Made by a program: the position numbers and the translations under genes. Below the pieces are notes generated by a model, which searched no databases, had not been told where the DNA came from, and saw only the letters and a list, made by a program, of their open reading frames with translations. A stretch of 64,000 nucleotides of DNA. Origin: Devosia sp. ZB163. GTDB lineage: Bacteria > Pseudomonadota > Alphaproteobacteria > Rhizobiales > Devosiaceae. Positions 34,162 to 45,644 of this stretch are shown here, one piece after another (position 1 is the stretch's first letter; every line of letters starts with the position of its first letter). The stretch covers positions 1,054,001 to 1,118,000 of the forward strand of contig NZ_JAQRMY010000002.1 of assembly GCF_028613635.1 (NCBI RefSeq). The letters are read 5' to 3'.

Positions 34162-35793
34162 ATGAGCATATTTGGCGGTCGCCCTGGCAGCGGCCTGTTC
34201 AAACTCGCCCTTACGACACTGTTCTTGGCGGCGGCAGGACTGTCGCCAGCCGCTGCGCAGAGCGCATCCGAGGGCGGTACGATGGTGTTCGCGCACGAGC
34301 AGGAGCCGGGCAGCCTCAACATCCTGCACCCGAGCGCTGGCGGCGGCGCCGCCTCGGCGACCGGCGGTCTGTTCAACGTCGGGACCTACCGCTTCCCGCC
34401 CGGCGGCGAGCCGGTGCCGTTCATCATCTCCAAGGAAGCCGAGATCACCAACGACCCGTTCACGGTGACCTACACCATCCGCGACGACGCGGTGTGGAAC
34501 GACGGCACGCCGATCACGGCAGCGGACTACGCCTTCACCTACGAGACGATCGTCAACCCGGACTGGACCATCTCCAACCGGCGGCCGTACGACCTGATCA
34601 CGGGCTACGAGATCATCAGCGACAAGGTGATCCGCTTCGACTTCAGCCAGCCTTACGCCTACTACCAGCAGATGTTCCCGCTGCTGCTGCCCAAGCACGA
34701 CCTCGAGGGCAAGGATTGGGATACCGCCTGGCGCGACGGCCCGGGCGTCACCAACGGCGCCTTCAAGTTCGAGGCCTGGGAGAAGGGCCAGCAGATCTCG
34801 TTCGTCAAGAACGAGCACTACTGGGCCGACGGCCCCAAGCTCGACCGCATCGTCATCCGCTTCGTGCCGGAGACCAACACGCTGCTCGAACTGCTGCGCA
34901 GCGGCGAGATCGATGCCTCAGATCCGCAGCCGCAGCCGCAGATCATCAGCGCGGTGGCCAATCTCGATGGCATGAAGGTGAACGCCCGCTCCGGCCTCGT
35001 CACCGAGTTCATGCGCTTCAACCTGAAGACTCCGGGCCTCGACAAGCCGTTCGTCCGCCAGGCCATTGGCATGGGCATCGACCGCGTCGCGCTGGTCGAG
35101 AACCTGATGGGCCCCATCGACCCCGAGGCCAAGCCGACGCAGAGCCTGTTCTTCGAGACGACCAGCCCCTACTACAAGCCGAACTTCTCCAGCCTCGACT
35201 ATGATCCGGCGGGCGCGATCGCCCTGCTGGAGCAGAACGGCTGCGTGCGCGGCGCCGACACGGTGTTCGAGTGCGACGGGGTGCGGCTGGAGTTCGGCTA
35301 CCTCAGCACCTCGGGCAACGAGCGGCGCGAGCTCACCTTCGAGATCGTGCAGTCGTTCCTCGCCGAAGTCGGCATCAAGGTGAACGCCGACTTCGCGCCG
35401 GCGGCGATCCAGTTCGGCACCCGCCTGCCCGAAGGCGACTTCCAGATCATCAGCCATGGCGGCCCCTATAACGACGCCAAGGAAATCCTGACGGTCTATG
35501 GCTGCGACTCGCCGACCAACACCACCGGCTACTGCAACCCGGAAGCCGACGCCCTCGCCAACGAGGCGCTGAAGACTCCGGATCCGGCGGCGCGTGCCGA
35601 CCTGATGAACCAGTACGAGGCGATCATCGCCAAGGACGTTGCGCTGATCCCCTACTTCGGCCTGCCCCGTATGGTGGTCTACAACTCCAAGCGTGTCGAA
35701 GGCTTCAACGTCAGCCCGGCTCAGGACGGCAGCGTCTCGATCGGCGGCTGGTACTGGAACTGGAACTCGCACGAGATCCACCGGGTGCAGTAA
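34162..35793 (+). CDS. ABC transporter solute-binding protein, family 5 (peptide/nickel type)
   Basis: A 543-residue periplasmic binding protein with a signal peptide ending near residue 31 (AGLSPAAAQS). Family features include the early MVFAHEQEPGSLNILHP segment, WNDGTPITAADYAFTYE (the signature of SBP family 5) and the C-terminal DVALIPYFGL. GGAGGAG lies 9 bases before the ATG. Ligands of the family are oligopeptides, dipeptides, opines or some sugars; sequence alone does not fix it. First gene of a five-gene operon, separated from the permease genes by a large hairpin. Confidence 0.9.
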   Translation: MSIFGGRPGSGLFKLALTTLFLAAAGLSPAAAQSASEGGTMVFAHEQEPGSLNILHPSAGGGAASATGGLFNVGTYRFPPGGEPVPFIISKEAEITNDPFTVTYTIRDDAVWNDGTPITAADYAFTYETIVNPDWTISNRRPYDLITGYEIISDKVIRFDFSQPYAYYQQMFPLLLPKHDLEGKDWDTAWRDGPGVTNGAFKFEAWEKGQQISFVKNEHYWADGPKLDRIVIRFVPETNTLLELLRSGEIDASDPQPQPQIISAVANLDGMKVNARSGLVTEFMRFNLKTPGLDKPFVRQAIGMGIDRVALVENLMGPIDPEAKPTQSLFFETTSPYYKPNFSSLDYDPAGAIALLEQNGCVRGADTVFECDGVRLEFGYLSTSGNERRELTFEIVQSFLAEVGIKVNADFAPAAIQFGTRLPEGDFQIISHGGPYNDAKEILTVYGCDSPTNTTGYCNPEADALANEALKTPDPAARADLMNQYEAIIAKDVALIPYFGLPRMVVYNSKRVEGFNVSPAQDGSVSIGGWYWNWNSHEIHRVQ

Positions 35794-35813
35794 CGCCCGC
35801 CCCACCGCAACGC

Positions 35814-35846
35814 TTCGTCCCGGCGGCACCACGCCGCTGGGACGAA
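35814..35846 (+). other. 14-base-pair intercistronic hairpin in the ABC importer operon
   Basis: TTCGTCCCGGCGGC (35814-35827) pairs with GCCGCTGGGACGAA (35833-35846), with one G-T wobble and a five-base loop, 20 bases after the binding-protein stop. No T-run follows. Such hairpins often protect the binding-protein message and lower downstream expression, which would give the excess of binding protein normal for importers. Confidence 0.65.
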
Positions 35847-35880
35847 CGACTCCCGACGCAGCGCGCCCCGAGCTTGATCC

Positions 35881-36849
35881 ATGCGGTTTGTCTTCCAGCG
35901 TCTCGCGTTCAGCATGGCTGTGCTGTTCGTCGCGACCATCATCATCTTCTTCGGGATATCCGCCATCGGCGATCCCCTGGGCGAGATCCGCTCGCAGCCC
36001 GGCATCAGCCAGGAAGCGCTGCAGCGGCTCATCGACAAGAAGCACCTCGATGACCCGCTGATCATCCAGTACGGCTACTGGCTGCGCGACCTGGTGTTCA
36101 ACCAGTTCGGCACGGACCTGCTCTACGACCGGCCGATCTGGCCGGAACTGAGCCGGGCGCTCGGCACGACGCTGCAGGTCGTGCTGGCGGCCGAGGTGCT
36201 CGCCATCGTCGTCGCCATCGTCATCGGCACCCTCGCTGCCCGCTACCAGTATTCGCTGTTCGACTACGGCACGACGCTCGCGAGCTTTATCGGCTACGCC
36301 ATCCCGGTGTTCTGGCTGGCGCTGATCCTGCAAATCCTGACGGTCAACTTCTACGAGGCAACAGGCATCCGGATCTTCTACATCTCCGGCCTCAGCTCCG
36401 ACAATGCGGGCAGCGGCTTTGCCTGGCTGGTCGACCGCATCCAGCACCTGGTGCTGCCGGTGCTGGTCCTGTCGATCGCCTCGATCGCCTCCCACAGCCG
36501 CTATGTCCGCGCCTCGATGCTCGAGGTGATCAACTCCGACTATGTGCGCACGGCCCGGGCCAAGGGCGTCGACGAGCGAACCGTGCTGATACGGCACAGC
36601 CTCAGGAACGCGACGCTGCCGCTGGTGACGGTGATCGGGGTCAGCATCGGCCACCTGTTCAACGGCACCATCCTGATCGAGACAATCTTCTCGATGCCGG
36701 GGATGGGCCTCTACTTCTTCAACGCCCTCAACACCCGCGACACCTACTCGCTGATGGCGTGGCTGGTGGTCACCTCGGCCGTGATGCTGCTGATGAACTT
36801 GATCACCGACCTGCTCTATGGCGTGCTCGACCCGAGGATCAACAAATGA
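35881..36849 (+). CDS. ABC transporter permease, DppB/OppB type
   Basis: A 322-residue inner-membrane protein with six predicted membrane helices. The N-terminal helix (RFVFQRLAFSMAVLFVATIIIFFGI) is typical of the B-type permease, and the cytoplasmic EAA loop has YVRTARAKGVDERTVLIRHSLRNA (about residues 221-244), which docks on the ATPases. Overlaps the next permease start by 4 bases (ATGA). Confidence 0.92.
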   Translation: MRFVFQRLAFSMAVLFVATIIIFFGISAIGDPLGEIRSQPGISQEALQRLIDKKHLDDPLIIQYGYWLRDLVFNQFGTDLLYDRPIWPELSRALGTTLQVVLAAEVLAIVVAIVIGTLAARYQYSLFDYGTTLASFIGYAIPVFWLALILQILTVNFYEATGIRIFYISGLSSDNAGSGFAWLVDRIQHLVLPVLVLSIASIASHSRYVRASMLEVINSDYVRTARAKGVDERTVLIRHSLRNATLPLVTVIGVSIGHLFNGTILIETIFSMPGMGLYFFNALNTRDTYSLMAWLVVTSAVMLLMNLITDLLYGVLDPRINK

Positions 36850-37760
36850 CCGACCACGGCATAGCGGCTGCGGCCGGCGATCGCGAAGGGCTCGACGTCA
36901 AAGTGCGCTCGCAGTTCCGGCTGGCGCTGGGGCGCTTCGTGCGCCACCGCGTGGCCATGGCGAGCCTCGTGATTCTCGCCGCCATAATCATCGTCGCGTT
37001 CAGCGCCGAGTACGTGACGCCGTACAGCTTTGACGGGATGAACCTGCGCGCCGCGCGGCTCGCGCCGACGCTTGAGGGCGGGCACCTGTTCGGCACCGAC
37101 AAGCTCGGCCGGGACTACTTCACCCGCGTCCTCTATGGCGCCCGCACCTCGATCTTCGTGGCGCTGGTTGTGGCGTTGCTCTCGACGCTCATCGGCACCC
37201 TGATCGGCGCCACCGCCGGCTATTTCGGCGGCTGGGTCGACGACCTCTTCATGCGCTTCACCGACCTTGTGCTGATCCTCCCCGGCCTGGCGCTGCTGAT
37301 GATCCTCATCGCCTTCATCGGCGAGGGCTCGCCGCTGCAGATCGCCATCATCCTTTCGTCGCTCATGTGGACCCTGATCGCCCGCGTGGTGCGGGCGCAG
37401 GTGCTCTCGATGCGTACCCGCGAGTTCGTCGAGGCCGCAACGCTGTCCGGCGCCTCGCCGTGGCGGGTGATCTGGCGGCACATGCTGCCCAACATGATGG
37501 GGCCGATCATCGTCAACGCCACGCTGACCGTGTCGTCGGCCATCCTGATCGAATCGGCGCTGTCGTTCATCGGCTTCGGCGTGAAGCCCCCTACTCCTGC
37601 ACTGGGCCAGCTCATCTCGGACGGCCGCGGGGCGATGCAGACGCAATGGTGGCTGGTGACGTTCCCCGGACTGGTGATCATCGCCATCTGCCTCACCATC
37701 AACTTCATCGGCGACGGGCTGCGCGATGCGCTCGACGCGCGGCAGGCGCAACGGAACTGA
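36846..37760 (+). CDS. ABC transporter permease, DppC/OppC type
   Basis: A 304-residue membrane protein. It starts at the ATG overlapping the previous stop; a hydrophilic N-terminus is followed by the OppC_N segment ([25 protein letters not shown]), [23 protein letters not shown], and the EAA loop [23 protein letters not shown]. The C-terminal DARQAQRN ends 3 bases before the first ATPase gene. It pairs with the DppB-type permease as a heterodimer. Confidence 0.92.
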   Translation: MTDHGIAAAAGDREGLDVKVRSQFRLALGRFVRHRVAMASLVILAAIIIVAFSAEYVTPYSFDGMNLRAARLAPTLEGGHLFGTDKLGRDYFTRVLYGARTSIFVALVVALLSTLIGTLIGATAGYFGGWVDDLFMRFTDLVLILPGLALLMILIAFIGEGSPLQIAIILSSLMWTLIARVVRAQVLSMRTREFVEAATLSGASPWRVIWRHMLPNMMGPIIVNATLTVSSAILIESALSFIGFGVKPPTPALGQLISDGRGAMQTQWWLVTFPGLVIIAICLTINFIGDGLRDALDARQAQRN

Positions 37761-37763
37761 TCG

Positions 37764-38782
<1,019 letters not shown>

Positions 38783-38786
<4 letters not shown>

Positions 38787-39796
38787 CCGCCGAGGCAAGA
38801 CCGGCGCCATCGGGGTCGCCCCTGCTGCAGATCGACAACCTGGTCAAGCACTACGGCGCACGCGGCGGCGCGCGGAAGCCGGCCATCCGGGCGGTGAACG
38901 ACATCAGCCTGACGCTACGTGCCGGCGAAACGCTCGGGCTGGTCGGCGAATCCGGCTGCGGAAAGTCGACCACCGGGCGCTGCATCATCGGGCTCGAACA
39001 GCCAACCGGTGGCCGGATCGTGTTCGACGGCAAACCTGTCGTGCATGGCAAGCGCACAGCACTCACCGCCATGTGGCGCGACATGCAGTACGTGTTCCAG
39101 GACCCGTTCGCCTCGCTCAACCCGCTGATGACGGTGTTCGCGATCCTCTCCGAACCCCTGCGGCTTTCCGGCATGAGTGCGGCCGAGGCGCAGGCCCGGG
39201 TAGCCGAACTGATGCGGCTTGTGGGGCTGGCGCCGGAGCACGGCAACCGTTTCCCGCACGAGTTCTCGGGCGGACAACGGCAGCGCATCGGCATCGCCCG
39301 CGCGCTGGCGCTCAATCCCAAGCTGCTGATCCTCGATGAGCCGGTCTCGGCGCTGGACGTCTCGATCCAGGCGCAGGTGATCAACCTGCTCGAAGACCTG
39401 CAGGAGCGGTTCGGACTCGCCTACCTGTTCATCGCGCACGACCTGTCGGTGGTGAGCCACATCTGCGACCGCATCGCGGTGATGTACCTGGGGCGGATCG
39501 TCGAGATCGGCACCCGCGAGGAAATCTTCGAGCACCCGCAGCATCCCTACACCCAGGCGCTGCTCAGCGCCGTACCGATCGACGACCCCGACCTCCGCGG
39601 CAAGCGCAAGCGCATCGTACTGCAGGGAGATCCGCCCAGCCCCGCCAACCCGCCCTCGGGCTGCTCGTTCCGCACCCGCTGCTGGAAAACGACTGAGGTG
39701 TGCGCTGCCGAAGCGCCGGCGCTGGAGCCGAAGCCGCATGCCCGGCAGGCAGTTGCCTGCCACCATGCGGGGGTGTTGACCGCTGAACCGGCGTAG
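38783..39796 (+). CDS. ABC transporter ATP-binding protein, DppF/OppF type
   Basis: A 337-residue ATPase, second half of the importer motor. Walker A GESGCGKST, signature FSGGQRQRIGIARALAL, Walker B LLILDEPVSALD and H-loop IAHDLS are intact. The C-terminal extension with SGCSFRTRCWKTTEVC is like that of the partner. Last gene of the operon; the next gene on the other strand converges on it. Confidence 0.93.
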
Positions 39797-39814
39797 CTCC
39801 TGACCAAGCTGCAG

Positions 39815-39848
39815 TAAAAAAGAGCCGCCCGGCATCACCGGGCGGCTC
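39815..39848 (-). terminator. Intrinsic terminator for the BA14K-like gene, also facing the ABC operon
   Basis: An 11-base-pair stem GAGCCGCCCGG / CCGGGCGGCTC (39822-39832, 39838-39848) is followed on the minus strand by a run of six T. It lies 87 bases after the minus-strand BA14K-like gene. The plus strand lacks a T-run, so it is best as a minus-strand terminator, though it may also slow the ABC transcript. Confidence 0.8.
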
Positions 39849-39934
39849 CTGAGTTGGAATAGAGGCTCACGTTCTTGCGGGCGTTGTACCTTGCCCTCCG
39901 AACGGCCTCTGCCTGCAAAAGGTTCCACCGATGG

Positions 39935-40285
39935 CTAGGGCCTGCACCGCTTGGGCATGCCGTTGCTGCCGATATAGGTGCCCTTCCTCCGGTCATAGCT
40001 GACGTATCGGGCCTGGCAGCGCGCGTGGTAGCTCTTGAACGCGCTGTAGTCGCCGCGCTCCATCTGGTCGATCAGGCTGAAATCGATCGGACTGGAGTAG
40101 CCGCCCCGCCGATGACCATACATCGCGTTCAGCGAGTTGATCGCCGCCGCAGCCGGATCGAAATTCGGGTTGTTGGGGTTCTGCGGCCAGCCGTAGTTGT
40201 AGTCGTCGTTCCAGAACTGCGCCTGCGCGGGCGACGCCAACGCGATCACGCCGGCGAAAGCCGACGCTAGAAGCAGGAGCCTCAT
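39935..40285 (-). CDS. BA14K-like secreted protein
   Basis: A 116-residue protein with a signal peptide (cleavage near AQAQ, residue 22). The C-terminus CQARYVSYDRRKGTYIGSNGMPKRC matches the BA14K pattern (Cys-x-x-RY-x-S-[FY]-D ... GTY-x-G ... C), a family first seen as a Brucella immunoreactive protein and common in Hyphomicrobiales. Function is not settled; lectin-like or surface roles have been suggested. AGGAGGT precedes the ATG. Confidence 0.72.
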   Translation of the reverse strand: MRLLLLASAFAGVIALASPAQAQFWNDDYNYGWPQNPNNPNFDPAAAAINSLNAMYGHRRGGYSSPIDFSLIDQMERGDYSAFKSYHARCQARYVSYDRRKGTYIGSNGMPKRCRP

Positions 40286-40446
40286 CTCAGACCTCCTATC
40301 CTCCCACCGGACATCCTGCCGACGGAAACTGGATCAGAGGTTCAGGCTCCAACCATCATTGGCTTCAAATGAGCGCACACTTCGCCACGAATGCAGGCAA
40401 ACACCGCCCGGATTCCAGGACGACTCGATCGGGGCTTCGGGGAGGC

Positions 40447-40522
40447 TGGTGCCGGCAGCAGGATTTGAACCCGCGACCCACTGATTACAAATCAGTTGCT
40501 CTACCAACTGAGCTATACCGGC
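40447..40522 (-). tRNA. tRNA-Thr (anticodon TGT)
   Basis: A 76-base tRNA with encoded CCA. Acceptor GCCGGTA pairs with TGCCGGC, the anticodon loop is TTTGTAA on a CTGAT/ATCAG stem, and the T-arm is GCGGGTTCAAATCCTGC. Confidence 0.97.
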
Positions 40523-40614
40523 GCGACGCGGTCGATAACACCGGGGAGCAGCGTGTGCAAGGCTTGCCGCGCGGCTGGTCCCGGGCCGCCGATAGTGGCG
40601 GCTCGGGGAAGCTG

Positions 40615-40842
40615 TCAGTGCCGGAATACGGCGTCGAGGCTTAGCACCTGCCCCGCGGGCGCAACGCAGACATCTGCCGGAGACTGGCTCTCGGCAAGCG
40701 CGAAGTGGATAGCTGCGGAGCGATCGTTGAAGATCCCGCCGGCAAGGCCCTTCGCGTCGGTGACAACCCAGTTGCCCCGCACGTCGCGGCCCACGGTGAA
40801 GCGCGGGGCGCGAACGTTCGCGCGCGGTCGTTGCCGATGCAT
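40615..40842 (-). CDS. Small hypothetical protein, 75 residues
   Basis: No function recognised. The sequence RFTVGRDVRGNWVVTDAKGLAGGIFNDRSAAIHFAL looks like a compact beta-alpha fold found in short Hyphomicrobiales proteins. A CAGGAG ribosome-binding site lies 8 bases before the ATG at 40840-40842. It starts 2 bases after the stop of the upstream small membrane protein, so the two form a mini-operon. Confidence 0.6.
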   Translation of the reverse strand: MHRQRPRANVRAPRFTVGRDVRGNWVVTDAKGLAGGIFNDRSAAIHFALAESQSPADVCVAPAGQVLSLDAVFRH

Positions 40843-40844
40843 GG

Positions 40845-41060
40845 TCAGGCTCCTGCCGCCACCGCCAGCAGAACGATCACAAAGCCGCCGATAGCCACGG
40901 CCGCGACGATCGACAGCGCGCGTTCGAGCGATCTGGCCTCGTCGGCCGATGGAATGAAGGTCCTGGCGCGAGCCCGCTCGTGCTCGCGCTTCAGGACCCC
41001 GCTGCGTGCTGTCGCCGAAGCCTGGGACACATGGCCAAGGCCGGAACGGGGGAAATACAT
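40845..41060 (-). CDS. Small single-span membrane protein, 71 residues
   Basis: Unrecognised protein with a basic N-terminal half and one C-terminal transmembrane helix (SIVAAVAIGGFVIVLLAVAA, residues about 49-69). Start at 41058-41060 (MYFPRSGLGHV) with AAGGAAG upstream; twelve further upstream codons are less likely coding. Cotranscribed with the following 75-residue gene. Confidence 0.55.
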   Translation of the reverse strand: MYFPRSGLGHVSQASATARSGVLKREHERARARTFIPSADEARSLERALSIVAAVAIGGFVIVLLAVAAGA

Positions 41061-41192
41061 GGTCTTCTTCCTTTCAACCGCCGGGCCGATGATCACGTCA
41101 CCGGCCGGCGATCGAAAGCTAGAAGCCCCCGCATAGGCGTTCGATTGCGACTTGGGCGACCCGGCGTAAGGAAGCCGTAAGCGCTGGCGGGC

Positions 41193-43619
<2,427 letters not shown>

Positions 43620-43767
43620 TAGTACCTGAACCTTGGAGCGGGCGCCTCCGGGGAGGCCGGATCAGGCGCGATAGAACGCGGAATCATACCAGACAAGGGC
43701 GGAAATGTGGACGAGCCCGCCTTTTCAATAACTTGCGACGAACGGCTCTCGCATTGCGGCGGTTCCG

Positions 43768-45048
43768 TCACGGAGCGACCGCTGCCGATTTCTGCGTCTG
43801 GTCGAAATAGTCGGCGATACCGCGGGCCAGCGCATTGACCACCCGGTCCCGCCAGTCCGACTGCTGCAGGTTGGCGATATCGGCGGCATTCGAGAGGAAC
43901 CCGAGCTCGACGAGGACGGAGGGAACATCCGGCGCCTGCAGCACGAAAAAGTCTGCCTGACGCACAGGGAAGCGCCTCAGGGCGACGCTAGGCTCGAGCT
44001 GGTGGACAATGGCCTCGGCGGCGAGGAAGCTCGACTTGCGCATCTCCCGACGCATCAGGTCGACGAGGATATCCATCACCGCCGGGGTGGCCTGCGGCAG
44101 GGCGAAGCCGGCAACGATGTCGTATCGATTCTCGCCATCCGCCAGCACCTTGTCGAGCACGTCCGTGGCGTTCTCGTCGCGCGTATAGACGCTGGCGCCG
44201 CGAATCTCCGGTTCCTGGAAGCTGTCGGCGTGGAGCGAAATGAACAGGTCCGCCTTGTTCTGGCGAGCGAGGTCCACGCGCTGGTTGAGCGTGAGATAGG
44301 CATCGTCCTCGCGCGTCAGAGCGACATCGAAGTGCCCGGTCTCCATCAGCACCTTCTGCAACTGCAGGGCGAAGGTGAGCGTGATGTCCTTTTCGTGCAC
44401 CCCGTTGGGTGCACTGGCGCCATTGTCGATACCGCCATGTCCGGGATCGAGCACGACGAGCGGACGCGTCTCCGCGACGGGGGCGGCGTGCGTGCCTGGA
44501 TCGGTGGACGTCGTTTCCGGAACTGCGCCCTGGTTGGCAACCGAAGCGGCGAGGTCGGCGGCCACCTTGGCATTGAAGGTCATCTCGTCCGTCGGAATCA
44601 GGTCCACCACGAGCCGCGCCGGCTGATCGGCCACCGCTTCCATCATGTAGGCCTGCTGCACCAATGCGGGCTTGGCGAGCGTCAGGAGCGTCCGCGCCCT
44701 GCCCTTCTCGGCCATCTCCACAGAGTAGCTGCTGACGAGGCCGTCGCCGGCCACGTCGGCCGGCGCCAGGATCTTCACCTCGAACGCCTTGACGTCGATG
44801 GCGATGCGGTTTGGGTTGTCCAGCGTCGCGATGGCGAACTCGGTCGGCCCCGACAAGTCGATGATGAGGCGCGCGCGCTCAGCCGTCGCAGAGACGCGAG
44901 CATCCATTACATCGGGGTAATCCTCAACGGACACGATCTGCGCCAGCGCAGGCGTCACCCCGAGTAGACACAATGTCGCGACCAGGAATACGGCCAAAAA
45001 CTCGAAAAATCCGCCGGAATTACCGCCGGAACCGGCAGACTTCAGCAA
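43768..45048 (-). CDS. amiC: N-acetylmuramoyl-L-alanine amidase with AMIN domain (AmiC type)
   Basis: A 426-residue periplasmic amidase that cuts the peptide from glycan strands, helping daughter-cell separation. After a signal segment (residues 15-37) comes an AMIN domain (about 40-150), then Amidase_3 with zinc ligands in DPGHGG (near residue 203), HEKD and SLHAD and the catalytic Glu in VELGFLSN. The start is a TTG at 45046-45048 with GGGAG 9 bases upstream; an in-frame stop lies directly before it, so no earlier start is possible. Confidence 0.93.
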   Translation of the reverse strand: MLKSAGSGGNSGGFFEFLAVFLVATLCLLGVTPALAQIVSVEDYPDVMDARVSATAERARLIIDLSGPTEFAIATLDNPNRIAIDVKAFEVKILAPADVAGDGLVSSYSVEMAEKGRARTLLTLAKPALVQQAYMMEAVADQPARLVVDLIPTDEMTFNAKVAADLAASVANQGAVPETTSTDPGTHAAPVAETRPLVVLDPGHGGIDNGASAPNGVHEKDITLTFALQLQKVLMETGHFDVALTREDDAYLTLNQRVDLARQNKADLFISLHADSFQEPEIRGASVYTRDENATDVLDKVLADGENRYDIVAGFALPQATPAVMDILVDLMRREMRKSSFLAAEAIVHQLEPSVALRRFPVRQADFFVLQAPDVPSVLVELGFLSNAADIANLQQSDWRDRVVNALARGIADYFDQTQKSAAVAP

Positions 45049-45644
45049 TCAGCAATGCTCCCGTGAATCGCGCGCTAACCAACAGATCACTCGGGCGATT
45101 CTGCGGCGTTATCTATGGCGAGTCGATAACACAACACAGCGCCTCTCTTGGAACCCTAGCGTACCTGCGGGTTTTGAGTTTCCTGTTGCCAATTTGCGGC
45201 AACAACCCTAAAGCCATCTTGAGGCGGCCTGCTGCCCCCACCATATGCCGGAGCGGCGCAATTGGCGCCTCGGGCCTCGGATGATGGCAGCGGCGGACCA
45301 GCGTTTTCCGGTCCGAAGTGCGGCACATTTGGCGTCTCACGATAGAATCTCGGTCCTTTGAGGACCGAAGAACAGGCGGCGAAAGCTGGCACGTTCTCAA
45401 GGAAGAGGTCTGATGGCGACCGGACGGACAAAGATTGACGCGATCCCGAATAGCGGTTGCGCTTTTGTCGACGAGGTCCCGTTTGCCTTCGCTCTCCAGT
45501 CTCGTGGCGGCGCCTGCGCCGTCGCTCTCGTCGGCGCCAATCGCGCCACTTTCCTAGAACCATTCGCCTCGCATGGCGCCACCGCAGGAGGACCGGTTCG
45601 CCGGTCTCCCAGTGTCGGCGCGCGACGGCGCGGAGACTTAGTTT
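45049..45644 (+). promoter_or_regulatory. Long rne upstream region with hairpins, candidate autoregulatory 5' UTR
   Basis: About 600 bases lie between the divergent amiC and rne. No supported gene is present, although a 100-codon frame opens at 45413 behind GGAAGAGG and overlaps rne. Two 7-base-pair hairpins are clear: TGTTGCC / GGCAACA (45184-45204) and TCGGTCC / GGACCGA (45351-45369). In E. coli a long rne leader with hairpins lets RNase E control its own mRNA; here this is inferred only from position and structure. Confidence 0.45.
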
